The notes under the pieces: model-generated
Told to the model about the DNA's origin: nothing
The model's database searches: none
Seen by the model: the letters and a program-made list of their open reading frames with translations, nothing else
In this document: piece by piece, positions 1 through 6,411 of the stretch
How positions within the stretch are numbered: position 1 is the stretch's first letter
Layout: every line of letters starts with the position of its first letter
NCBI GenBank assembly: GCA_025929455.1
Contig: JAICMB010000184.1
Location: forward strand, 1 to 6,743
Reading direction: 5' to 3'
DNA length: 6,743 nucleotides
Source of the DNA: Bryobacteraceae bacterium
Lineage (GTDB): Bacteria; Acidobacteriota; Terriglobia; Bryobacterales; Bryobacteraceae
Program-made: the position numbers and the translations under genes

Positions 1-309
1 GACCGTAATTTCGCCGATGCGCAGCTCGGTGAAGTTCTGGCGGTGGCCGATGGTGCGCTTATATTGTTTTTTGCGCTTGAACTTGAAGACGATGACCTTT
101 TTCCCGCGGCCGTGGCGGGCGATGGTGGCGCGCACGCGCGCGTTTGCGACGGCAGCTCCGAGCTGCGGTGTGCCGTCGTCGCCGAAGACGGCCAGAACGC
201 GGCCCACTTCCACCTCGGCGCCGGCGTCGCCGGGGAGGGTTTCTACTTGAACTGTGTCGCCCGGGGTGACCCGGTACTGTTTACCGCCGCTTTCAATGAC
301 TGCGTACAT
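1..309 (-). CDS. rplU: 50S ribosomal protein L21 (3' end cut by window edge)
   Basis: L21 is a structural protein of the large ribosomal subunit that binds 23S rRNA. The minus-strand reading from the ATG at 309-307 begins MYAVIESGGKQYRV, the hallmark L21 N-terminus. It continues with a GDTVQVE strand, an acidic middle and the basic tail motifs KVIVFKFKRKK and GHRQNFTELRIGEI, which are the conserved rRNA-binding C-terminus. The 103 codons seen are about the full length of the family, so only a few residues can be missing beyond base 1. A Shine-Dalgarno (AAGGGA on the minus strand, near 314-319) stands a few bases before the ATG and fixes the start. In most bacteria rpmA (L27) follows rplU; it would lie outside the window to the left. 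Identification is essentially certain. Confidence 0.97.
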   Translation of the reverse strand, partial: MYAVIESGGKQYRVTPGDTVQVETLPGDAGAEVEVGRVLAVFGDDGTPQLGAAVANARVRATIARHGRGKKVIVFKFKRKKQYKRTIGHRQNFTELRIGEITV

Positions 310-349
310 GGTTGTCCCTTATGGATTTCGTGCGAGGGTCGAAAGATTT

Positions 350-379
350 ATGATAACCGGGCGGGGGTGGCGGGCGCAA
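350..379 (-). promoter_or_regulatory. Candidate sigma70-type promoter for rplU
   Basis: Reading the minus strand, a TTGCGC hexamer (379-374, four of six to TTGACA) is followed after 18 bases by TATCAT (355-350, five of six to TATAAT). Transcription would start about 35-40 bases before the rplU ATG, leaving room for the Shine-Dalgarno. The block is the only AT-rich patch in this GC-rich gap, which supports it, but the -35 match is modest. Confidence 0.4.
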
Positions 380-394
380 ACAGCGACGGCCCAG

Positions 395-1050
395 CTAATC
401 ATGCCGTAGCGCGGCCATAGGATCGATTCGAGACACCCTCCGCGCAGGAACGTACCCGGCCAGAATCGCGGCGTCGATGAGAATCACAATCGCCGCCGTC
501 AGCGCCAGGGGATCGTTGGGTTTCATCTCGAAAAGAAACGACTGCACAAACTTCGACATTGCCAGCGCGAGAGGCACAGCGATGGCAGTGCCGGCCAGTG
601 CCATGAATACGACCTTACGCAGAACCATTCCGACCACCGCACCGCTGCGCCCCGAGCGCCATGCGAATCCCGACCTCCCCCGTGCGGCGGGCAATGCTGT
701 GCGACATCGAGCCGTATAGACCGACACAAGCAATTATGAGCGCCAGTACCGCGAACGCGGAACACAGATCGGCAAGCGTGATTTCCTGGCGCCAGCAGCC
801 GATTGGCGATGTCCTAGCACGCGATCAGAAGATCAGTCCGACCAGCGTCATTAATACGTACAGCGGCTTTGAGAACCGCCGCCGCAGTGTGTCCAATCCC
901 GCCGAACCGGGCTCGAGCGCCAGCCGGGAAGATTCGCCCGCTGCCGGCTGTTCGTCGCGGTGGTCGCCACCCAATGCCGAAACCGGGGCGCTAGTGGGCC
1001 TGCGCCTGCGCGAGACTAATGCCCGGCCGCAAGCGGGCCATGATCTCGAC
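395..1050 (-). pseudogene. Decayed ADOP-type (MacB/FtsX-like) ABC permease remnant
   Basis: Pieces of one permease can be followed on the minus strand, but only by changing frame. In order: EIMARLRPGISLAQAQA (about 1047-997), then an in-frame TAG (993-991); LEPGSAGLDTLRRRFSKPLY plus a membrane segment (about 906-828); LIAC-stop-DIANRLLA (828-790; TAG at 816-814), aligning with the usual LIACANVANLLLA; then a jump to the last FtsX domain, LADLCSAFAVLALIIACVGLYG and IARRTGEVGIRMALGAQ (about 777-643). An extra base near 641 shifts the frame to AVVGMVLRKV, and the tail with PARRVSRIDPMAALRHD ends at the stop 397-395. Intact ADOP proteins are about 800 residues, with two FtsX domains; here roughly 1.2 kb between the first and last membrane blocks is missing, an estimate from family knowledge. 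The last open piece (733-395) could be miscalled as a 112-residue gene. With several stops and shifts it is not functional. Confidence 0.85.
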
Positions 1051-1191
1051 CGGAGCCGGCAGAGGGCGAAACGCAGAAACGAGACTCAAGCTTCAGAAGC
1101 GGCGAAGAGCGGCTCGAAGAGGGTGGGCAAAGAATTGGGCAAAGTGGCGAGAACGGGATGAGGCCGACTGTGATTTCTTGGCTGGAAGTTG

Positions 1192-1268
<77 letters not shown>

Positions 1269-1288
1269 GCGAGGTGGGATCGCTTTTC

Positions 1289-1317
1289 ATTACATCAAAG
1301 CGGCCTCATGGTGTCAA
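1289..1317 (-). promoter_or_regulatory. Near-consensus promoter of the tRNA-Asn gene
   Basis: On the minus strand a perfect TTGACA (1317-1312) is followed, after the ideal 17 bases, by TGTAAT (1294-1289, five of six to TATAAT). Initiation would fall about 14 bases before the mature 5' end of the tRNA (1268), a typical short leader. The -35 box and spacer run into the region just before and at the 5' end of the divergent hydrolase gene, including the upstream in-frame ATG at 1308. Confidence 0.75.
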
Positions 1318-1325
1318 ATAGACCT

Positions 1326-2576
1326 ATGCGCCTCTTTTTCCGCTATTGCGCGGTGCTGGCGGGCGCGGCGAGCCTGTTCGCCGCGGATCCCTTTTACCTC
1401 AAAAACGGCGATACGGTCGTCTTTTACGGCGACAGCATCACGGACCAGCGCCTCTACACGACCTATACCGAAGCCTATGCCGTCACGCGGTTCCCGAAGC
1501 TGAAGCTGCGCTTCGTCCATTCCGGCTGGGGCGGCGATCGCGTCGAGGGAGGCGGTGGCGGCCCCATCGATCTGCGCCTCAATCGTGACGTGATCACGTA
1601 TCATCCAACCGTCGTAACGGTCATGCTCGGCATGAACGACGGCCGCTATCGGCCGTACGACGAGCCGGTTTTCAACCAGTTCGCGAGCGGCTATAAGCAC
1701 CTGATCGACGCGGTAAAGGCGGCGCTGCCCGGAGTGCGCATGACCGTCATCGATCCATCGCCCTATGACGACGTGACGCGCGCGCCTCTGTTCGCCGGCG
1801 GCTACAATGCGGTGCTGATTCGATACGGCGATTACCTGAAACAGCTCGCGACGCAGGAGCACGCCGACTTCGCAGACCTGAATACAAGCGTCGTGGACGC
1901 CTTGAAGAAGGCCTACGCAACCGATCCCGAACTCGCGGCGCGGCTCATTCCCGACCGCGTTCACCCCGGCCCGGCAGGCCACCTGCTGATGGCCGAAGCC
2001 CTTCTGAAGAGTTGGAACGCACCATCTGTCGTCAGCGAAGTCGATCTCGATGCGGATTCCGGAACAGTGAAGCACGCGGAGCAAACGGACATTACCGGCG
2101 TAAGCAAAACCGGCGGGCTGACCTGGACGCAGCAGGATGCCGCGCTGCCGATGCCCCTCGAAAAGTATCCCGGCGATGCGTTGATGACGCTCGCGCTGCA
2201 CTCCTCCGATTTCATGGATGCGCTCGACCGCGAGATGCTGCGCGTGACGGGGCTGCACGACGGCAGCTACACGCTGCGGATCGACGACACACCCGTCGCA
2301 ACGTTCACCAACGCGCAGCTTGAGAACGGCGTCAATCTGGCCGGATATAAAACGCCGATGTCCGCGCAGGCGGCGGACGTGCTCGCGCTGACATACAAGC
2401 ACAACAACATGCATTTCGCCCGCTGGCGCATGGTGCAGGTGCCGCTGGCGAAGAACGACTATCGCAGCACGGAACAAGCCTTGCACGCGATGGACGCGCT
2501 CGAAGACGAGATTGTGGACGCGCAGCGGCAGGCCGCGCAGCCGAAACCGCATCAATACTCGTTGAGCCTGCAGTAA
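1326..2576 (+). CDS. Secreted SGNH/GDSL-type hydrolase (esterase-like)
   Basis: The protein is predicted to be exported and to hydrolyse ester bonds, possibly acetyl groups on carbohydrates. Starting at 1326, it opens with a signal peptide: MRLFFRY, a hydrophobic Ala/Leu stretch and a likely cut after about residue 19-20 (LFAAD). All SGNH blocks are visible: block I GDSIT with nucleophile Ser37, block II SGWGGDRV with Gly near 67-70, block III GMND with Asn104, and block V DRVHP with Asp210 and His213. About 200 residues follow the catalytic His, including HDGSYTLRIDDTPV (311 on), recalling extensions in acidobacterial and planctomycete SGNH proteins, and a charged, probably helical stretch near the end. 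An in-frame ATG at 1308 would add six residues, but it lies inside the tRNA promoter and spoils the signal peptide; neither start has a clear Shine-Dalgarno. The gene may be monocistronic: 49 bases separate it from the response regulator. The substrate cannot be read from sequence. Confidence 0.88.
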   Translation: MRLFFRYCAVLAGAASLFAADPFYLKNGDTVVFYGDSITDQRLYTTYTEAYAVTRFPKLKLRFVHSGWGGDRVEGGGGGPIDLRLNRDVITYHPTVVTVMLGMNDGRYRPYDEPVFNQFASGYKHLIDAVKAALPGVRMTVIDPSPYDDVTRAPLFAGGYNAVLIRYGDYLKQLATQEHADFADLNTSVVDALKKAYATDPELAARLIPDRVHPGPAGHLLMAEALLKSWNAPSVVSEVDLDADSGTVKHAEQTDITGVSKTGGLTWTQQDAALPMPLEKYPGDALMTLALHSSDFMDALDREMLRVTGLHDGSYTLRIDDTPVATFTNAQLENGVNLAGYKTPMSAQAADVLALTYKHNNMHFARWRMVQVPLAKNDYRSTEQALHAMDALEDEIVDAQRQAAQPKPHQYSLSLQ

Positions 2577-2625
2577 CGCGGCTGGACGTCGGAACGAACC
2601 GCCTCCCCCGTGACCTGCGAAACTA

Positions 2626-3366
2626 ATGGACATGAGAATCCTCGTGGTGGAGGATGAGAAACGCATACAGGATTTCCTGTTGCGGGGGCTGCAAAGCGGC
2701 GGGTACGCCGTGGATGTTGCCGGCAACGGCGCGAGCGCGCTCGACATGGTGCATGCCACCGAGTACGATCTGGTGATTCTCGACCTGATGCTGCCCGACA
2801 TGGACGGCCTGACGGTACTCGAGAAGCTTCGTAACCGCAAAGTGAGCCCGCCGGTGCTGATTCTGAGCGCGCGCGACGCCGTCGACGATCGCGTCAAGGG
2901 CCTCGAACTCGGGGCGGACGACTACATGGTGAAGCCGTTCGCGTTCGTGGAATTGCTGGCGCGCGTGCGGGCTCTGCTGCGACGCGGGCAGCCCATACCG
3001 GAGCGGCTGCAGGTCGGCGAACTGGTGCTCGATTGCATCCGGCGGAAGGTGACGCGCAACGGCGAGAACATCGAGCTGGCCCCGAAGGACTTCAGTATTC
3101 TCGAATACATGATGCGCAACCGCGGCCGCCCGCTCAGCCGGACCATGATCGTCGAACACGTCTGGGACATGGACTATGACGGGCTGACCAACATCGTCGA
3201 TGTTTACATCCGTCATTTGCGCAGCAAAATCGACGACCGCTTTCCTGCCAAGATGATTCACACTGTACGCGGAATCGGCTATATGCTCGATGTGCCGGAC
3301 AAAGGCAGCGCACCGGCCACGCCCGCCGCACCTTCCGCCGAAGGCACGCCGCAACAGCAGTTTTAG
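2626..3366 (+). CDS. OmpR-family DNA-binding response regulator
   Basis: This cytoplasmic transcription factor should be phosphorylated by the adjacent kinase and control target promoters. The receiver domain (about 5-118) has the acidic pair E9/D10, phosphoacceptor Asp53 in LVILDLMLPDMDG, switch Ser81 in LILSARD and conserved Lys103 in MVKPF. The C-terminal winged helix (about 125-222) has the OmpR/PhoB signatures VDVYIRHLRSKID and VRGIGYML (from Val214). Family resemblance is to the CusR/CopR-like branch, which says little about the signal here. After the winged helix there is an unusual tail of about 20 residues rich in Ala, Pro and Thr and ending in QQQF, probably disordered. An ATG two codons inside (2632, MRILVVEDE) is an equally good start; no strong Shine-Dalgarno decides. 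The stop is 8 bases before the kinase ATG, so the two are surely one transcript. Confidence 0.95.
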   Translation: MDMRILVVEDEKRIQDFLLRGLQSGGYAVDVAGNGASALDMVHATEYDLVILDLMLPDMDGLTVLEKLRNRKVSPPVLILSARDAVDDRVKGLELGADDYMVKPFAFVELLARVRALLRRGQPIPERLQVGELVLDCIRRKVTRNGENIELAPKDFSILEYMMRNRGRPLSRTMIVEHVWDMDYDGLTNIVDVYIRHLRSKIDDRFPAKMIHTVRGIGYMLDVPDKGSAPATPAAPSAEGTPQQQF

Positions 3367-3374
3367 CGGGCTTT

Positions 3375-4850
3375 ATGGCGGTTCGCATCTTCCGTTTCAC
3401 GCGCGGGCTTCGGTTTCGAATCGCCGTCAGCTATGTAGTATTCTTCGGAGTACTGCTCGTCCTCATCGGACTATTCTTCCGCCAGACCCTGCAGACCACC
3501 TTCGAGCAACAGGAGGAGCAAGCGCTCGAAGAAGAGTGGGGCGCGGTAAAAGGCTATCTGCGGCTCGGTCCGCAGGGCTGGGACTTTTTCTACGACCGCC
3601 ACGACCCGGAAGAATCGTTCATCGTGAACCGCATCCGGCGCGTATACATCTTCACCGACTCGGCGGGTCACGTGCTGCAGTCGTCGCCCATCTACGACAG
3701 CATCGGCCGGGAGCAGCCGGCGTTTATCGAGGGAGTGGTGAGCCACAACGACCGTGGTTTTCTGACGCGGCGCGCGCCGGATGGAACCGTATACATGATC
3801 CGTTACGGCGTGCTGTGGGACGAACACCGCCACCGCTACTTCCTAGCGGTTGGCCGGCCCATATCGGACAACACCCACGTGATCCGCGAGTTCGCGATCA
3901 AGTATTTCAGTTGGCTGCCGCTGGTTTTGTCTGCTAGCGCGCTGTTGGGCTGGTACATGGCCGGCCGCGCGCTGGCGCCGGTGAACCGCGTGGCAGAGGC
4001 GGCGCAGCGCATTACGCACTCCAACCTGGACACGAAAATTCCATTGCGCAACGCCCGCGACGAGCTTGACCGGCTGATCGAAGCTTTCAACAGCATGATG
4101 GAGCGGCTGCGGCTATCGTTCGAGCAGATACAGCAGTTCTCAACCGATGTTTCGCATGAGCTGCGCACACCGCTGACGGTGATACGCGGGCAACTCGAAG
4201 TCGCGATGTTCACGTCCAACTCGGTCGAGCAATACCGCGAGGCCATGATCAATGCGCTCGAAGAGGTGGAGCGGCTGTCGAACATCGTACGCGCGCTGCT
4301 TCTGCTGTCGCAGGCGGAATCAGGCCGGCTCGTATTGCAGAGGACGCCCGTGGACCTCGCCGCGGTCGTTCGTGACCTTGTCGATCAGTACAAGATATAT
4401 GCCGAATCCGCCAATGTGCGGTTGTCGGCGGAGGCGAGCGGCAGCGCCGTCATCGATGGCGACCGGATTCAGATCGAGCGCATGATCACGAACCTGCTCT
4501 CGAACGCGATCAAGTACACGCTGCCCGGGGGACAAGTTCACGTTACGGTTGAACCGCACGATGACATGGCACGCCTGATTGTCGCCGATACTGGGGTCGG
4601 CATTCCGGCGGATCATCTGCCGCATATATTTGAGCGCTTCTACCGCGTGCCGTCCGCCGATCCGGAAAAGGGTATCGGCCTGGGCTTAAGTTTCGTCGCG
4701 TGGATCGTGAGAGTGCACGGGGGTACGATCGCGGTGGACAGCACTCCCGGACAAGGCTCGCGCTTCACGATCGACTTGCCTTGCACACCTGGCGCCCAAC
4801 CGCTGCTTGCGGAAGCGGCCGAGCTTAACCCGATCAGCAACGCGTCCTGA
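3375..4850 (+). CDS. Membrane sensor histidine kinase (HAMP-HisKA-HATPase)
   Basis: This is the partner kinase of the upstream regulator, an inner-membrane dimer that autophosphorylates a His and passes the phosphate to Asp53. Membrane segment 1 spans about 16-35 and segment 2 about 178-197, with roughly 140 extracytoplasmic residues between, rich in aromatic and charged residues and of no fold I recognise. HAMP follows (about 198-250; the RALAPV turn). HisKA carries FSTDVSHELRTPL with phosphoacceptor His261. The ATPase domain has the N box NLLSNAIKYT (Asn373, Asn377), G1 DTGVGIP (Asp405), F box FERFYRV and G2 GIGLGLS (from Gly433), so every catalytic motif is present. At 491 residues the length is normal for CusS-like kinases. 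No ligand-binding motif identifies the signal. A decayed copy of residues about 278-300 lies at 5745-5846. Confidence 0.95.
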   Translation: MAVRIFRFTRGLRFRIAVSYVVFFGVLLVLIGLFFRQTLQTTFEQQEEQALEEEWGAVKGYLRLGPQGWDFFYDRHDPEESFIVNRIRRVYIFTDSAGHVLQSSPIYDSIGREQPAFIEGVVSHNDRGFLTRRAPDGTVYMIRYGVLWDEHRHRYFLAVGRPISDNTHVIREFAIKYFSWLPLVLSASALLGWYMAGRALAPVNRVAEAAQRITHSNLDTKIPLRNARDELDRLIEAFNSMMERLRLSFEQIQQFSTDVSHELRTPLTVIRGQLEVAMFTSNSVEQYREAMINALEEVERLSNIVRALLLLSQAESGRLVLQRTPVDLAAVVRDLVDQYKIYAESANVRLSAEASGSAVIDGDRIQIERMITNLLSNAIKYTLPGGQVHVTVEPHDDMARLIVADTGVGIPADHLPHIFERFYRVPSADPEKGIGLGLSFVAWIVRVHGGTIAVDSTPGQGSRFTIDLPCTPGAQPLLAEAAELNPISNAS

Positions 4851-4876
4851 CAAGCTATCGTTCGATCCGCTATTAT
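4847..4876 (+). promoter_or_regulatory. Candidate sigma70-type promoter for the methyltransferase
   Basis: CTGACA (4847-4852, five of six to TTGACA) is followed after 18 bases by TATTAT (4871-4876, five of six to TATAAT). The -35 box overlaps the stop codon of the kinase. Initiation near 4883 would give a leader of about 87 bases before the GTG at 4970. The AT-rich context stands out in this sequence, and the 119-base gap suggests that the methyltransferase is transcribed separately from the two-component genes. Confidence 0.5.
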
Positions 4877-4957
4877 TCTCTCGAGGATTTGCCGCTGAGC
4901 GCCGTCCGATAACTCTCCTTTTCGTGATCCATCGAACATTGAAATATTCGTGTGTCC

Positions 4958-4963
4958 AAGGAG
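4958..4963 (+). promoter_or_regulatory. Ribosome binding site selecting the GTG start at 4970
   Basis: AAGGAG stands six bases before the GTG at 4970, a strong Shine-Dalgarno match. It decides the start of the methyltransferase, whose first residues (MYPNWFE) have no nearby ATG in frame. It is the clearest such site in the window. Confidence 0.8.
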
Positions 4964-4969
4964 CGTTAA

Positions 4970-5740
4970 GTGTATCCAAATTGGTTCGAAACATTTTTTG
5001 AAGGCCTCGCGATCGACATGTGGCGCGAGGCTTTCACGCCTGCGCAGACGGCCGAACAGGCCAACTTCCTTCTAGAGCATTTGCAACTACGGCCCGGGAT
5101 GGGCGCTCTCGATGTGCCGTGCGGCAATGGCCGGCATGCGATCGAATTAGCGCGGCGCGGCATCCACATGACGGGCGTCGACCTTTCGACGGGCTTCCTC
5201 GACGAGGCGCGCCGCAACGCGCCCGCGATTGAATGGCTCCGGCGTGACATGAGGCGCCTGCCATGGCGCGACCGCTTCGACGCGGCGTACTGCTGCGGCA
5301 ACAGCTTCGGCTACTTCGATCACGACAACTGCCAGAAGTTCCTCGATGCGGTAGCATCCGCCCTGAAGCCCGGCGGCCGTTTCATCCTCGAAAGCGGAGC
5401 AGTTTCGGAGTCGATCCTACCGGCGCTTCAGCCGGAACGCTCGCTGCGCGTCGGTGCCGTGGACTTTCACAGCCGGAACACGTACGATGCCGTCGAGGGC
5501 CGTTTGGACATTACGTATACGTTCACGATGGGTGACCGCAGGGAGGTAAAGCCCATTCACCAGTGGGTGCATTCGGCGGCGGAGATCGGGCGCATGCTTG
5601 TGCGCAGCGGCCTCGAACCGCTCGACGCGTTCGGCGATTTCGAAGGCGGGCGGTACATGCTCGGTTCGCCGCGCTTTATTGTCGTTGCGCGACGGGCGGC
5701 GACGTCCAGACCCGCGCGAAGTACCGAACCTTCCAATTAG
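4970..5740 (+). CDS. Class I SAM-dependent methyltransferase
   Basis: A cytoplasmic enzyme of about 256 residues that should transfer a methyl group from S-adenosylmethionine to an unknown acceptor. Motif I is LDVPCGNGRHAIELA (47-61), the glycine-rich SAM loop with Asp48; the next strand ends in GVDLS with Asp71, which usually contacts the ribose. Further on are the motif II strand (FDAAYCCGNSFGYF) and the motif III region LKPGGRFILESG, both as in the Methyltransf_25/11-like Rossmann families. The C-terminal half, with the strand-rich VEGRLDITYTFTMGDR and YMLGSPRFIVVAR, probably shapes the substrate site. The GTG start is chosen for its Shine-Dalgarno. The gene has its own candidate promoter and does not seem tied to the kinase. 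Small molecule, protein and RNA acceptors are all possible. Confidence 0.9.
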   Translation: MYPNWFETFFEGLAIDMWREAFTPAQTAEQANFLLEHLQLRPGMGALDVPCGNGRHAIELARRGIHMTGVDLSTGFLDEARRNAPAIEWLRRDMRRLPWRDRFDAAYCCGNSFGYFDHDNCQKFLDAVASALKPGGRFILESGAVSESILPALQPERSLRVGAVDFHSRNTYDAVEGRLDITYTFTMGDRREVKPIHQWVHSAAEIGRMLVRSGLEPLDAFGDFEGGRYMLGSPRFIVVARRAATSRPARSTEPSN

Positions 5741-5744
5741 GTCA

Positions 5745-5846
5745 GTGTTGAAGTCCAACTCGGTAGAGCGATACCGCACGTACACTCCGCAGCTCACGCG
5801 AAACGTGACCGAGGCTATGATCAATGCGCCCGACTGAGGTGGAACG
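5745..5846 (+). pseudogene. Fragment of a histidine-kinase HisKA domain
   Basis: Bases 5745-5777 match kinase bases 4206-4238 at 28 of 33 positions, and 5811-5833 match 4239-4261 at 21 of 23, in the same order and strand. Between them is a 33-base insert (11 codons) absent from the kinase, so the frame is kept: the copy reads SNSVERYR, eleven new residues, then EAMINAPD, against SNSVEQYREAMINAL in the kinase. A stop (5835-5837) follows; allowing one base shift, GAGGTGGAACG still mirrors the kinase's EVER codons up to 5846. No start, Shine-Dalgarno or rest of a kinase is present. I read it as debris of a duplicated or paralogous kinase gene. Weaker likeness to later kinase sequence near 5875-5894 is possible but not convincing. 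Confidence 0.65.
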
Positions 5847-5876
5847 AGAAGCAGAACGGTCGGCAGTGTGTGTTAG

Positions 5877-5929
5877 GCGCCGAGGGCCGGTTCGAAACCG
5901 GCCGCAGGTTGAAAACCGGCCCACGGCGC
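5877..5929. repeat. GC-rich inverted repeat with nested alternative hairpin
   Basis: The arms 5877-5892 and 5914-5929 are complementary at 15 of 16 positions (one A/A mismatch, 5883 with 5923), around a 21-base loop. Inside, GGCCGGTT (5885-5892) also pairs perfectly with AACCGGCC (5896-5903) over a 3-base loop, so two mutually exclusive hairpins can form. The second arm arises because a 15-base unit, GGTTCGAAACCGGCC (5889-5903), recurs with two changes at 5907-5921. Neither strand shows a T-run after the structure, so it is not a standard intrinsic terminator. It lies between the kinase fragment and the small membrane protein gene and could be a REP-like element, a transcription boundary or a leader structure. 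Confidence 0.75.
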
Positions 5930-5974
5930 GATGCGCGCTTGCAAATCGCATGTCGAGTTCGCCACACTGCCGGT

Positions 5975-6268
5975 GTGCCCTACACGTTTCTACGCGGGTT
6001 CATCGGCGCGTTCTGTGTGATCTTCGCTTATCCGTTCGGGCGCTCGGTGATTCGGCTCCGGAGAGGGCAGGAGCGGCAAAGTCGCACTCTGGCATGGGCG
6101 CTGCGCACGTTGGTGTGCGGAGCAGCGGTCGCGTTCCGCACCGGATTCGATCTCACCACGATTCTGGTCTATGCGCTCGCTGCGCTCGCATTTCTCGCGG
6201 GTGTGTACAACGAGTGGCGGCCCAAGCACGAAGAAGATCTCACGGGTCAGATCTTCCCGCCGAAATAG
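5975..6268 (+). CDS. Small predicted membrane protein, unknown function
   Basis: I do not recognise this 98-codon gene (stop included). From the GTG at 5975 the product begins MPYTFLRGFIGAFCVIF, giving a first hydrophobic segment (about 5-22) followed by positive residues (RLRRGQERQ). A middle mildly hydrophobic stretch (TLAWALRTLVCGAAVAF) and a clear second segment near the end (TTILVYALAALAFLAGVY) follow, then a charged, presumably cytoplasmic tail ending in IFPPK. This suggests two or three membrane passes. The frame is open back to a GTG at 5870, but that part crosses the inverted repeat, is very arginine-rich and has no hydrophobic character, so I take the short form. No Shine-Dalgarno is visible before 5975, which limits confidence in the start. 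Codon use and hydrophobic pattern favour a real gene. Confidence 0.6.
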   Translation: MPYTFLRGFIGAFCVIFAYPFGRSVIRLRRGQERQSRTLAWALRTLVCGAAVAFRTGFDLTTILVYALAALAFLAGVYNEWRPKHEEDLTGQIFPPK

Positions 6269-6382
6269 CCTGGCCGCACGTCTCGAGGTGTAAAGATCCG
6301 CTTGAGCATCTGCTCATCGGGCTGGAGCGCCGATGCAACGCGCAATCGCATCTTTTCGGGAACTCAGGCCCGGACGAAACGA

Positions 6383-6398
6383 GGCAGCGGGCGCTGCC
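6383..6398 (-). terminator. Weak hairpin between two convergent genes
   Basis: GGCAGC (6383-6388) and GCTGCC (6393-6398) form a 6-bp stem with a 4-base loop, lying 13 bases past the stop of the right-hand methyltransferase on the minus strand. Only a weak T-containing stretch follows (CTCGTTTCGT), so termination there is doubtful. Nothing else stands out in the 143-base gap 6269-6411. Confidence 0.25.
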
Positions 6399-6411
6399 CC
6401 ACTGCAGACCG

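Noticed and set aside
43..420. Plus-strand frame of 125 codons opposite rplU
   Set aside because: The minus strand encodes unmistakable L21; the plus frame runs across its promoter and has no family features.
395..733. The 112-codon minus-strand frame as an intact small membrane protein gene
   Set aside because: Its first 25 or so residues are a frameshifted reading of the conserved LYGSMSHSIARRTGEVGIRMALGA segment, so it is the tail of the permease remnant rather than a separate gene.
1314..2897. A 527-codon minus-strand open frame antisense to the hydrolase and the start of the response regulator
   Set aside because: It is the mirror of two well-supported genes in GC-rich DNA, where antisense stops are rare. 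The product is rich in His/Arg/Val without domain motifs and spans an intergenic gap.
2623..3354. A 243-codon minus-strand frame lying exactly opposite the response regulator
   Set aside because: The plus strand has complete receiver and winged-helix motifs. The antisense product shows no motif, so it is a codon-bias shadow.
5885..5903. T-arm-like sequence GGCCGG-TTCGAAA-CCGGCC, suggesting a tRNA or tRNA relic
   Set aside because: No matching acceptor, D or anticodon stems flank it; it is explained by the inverted repeat.
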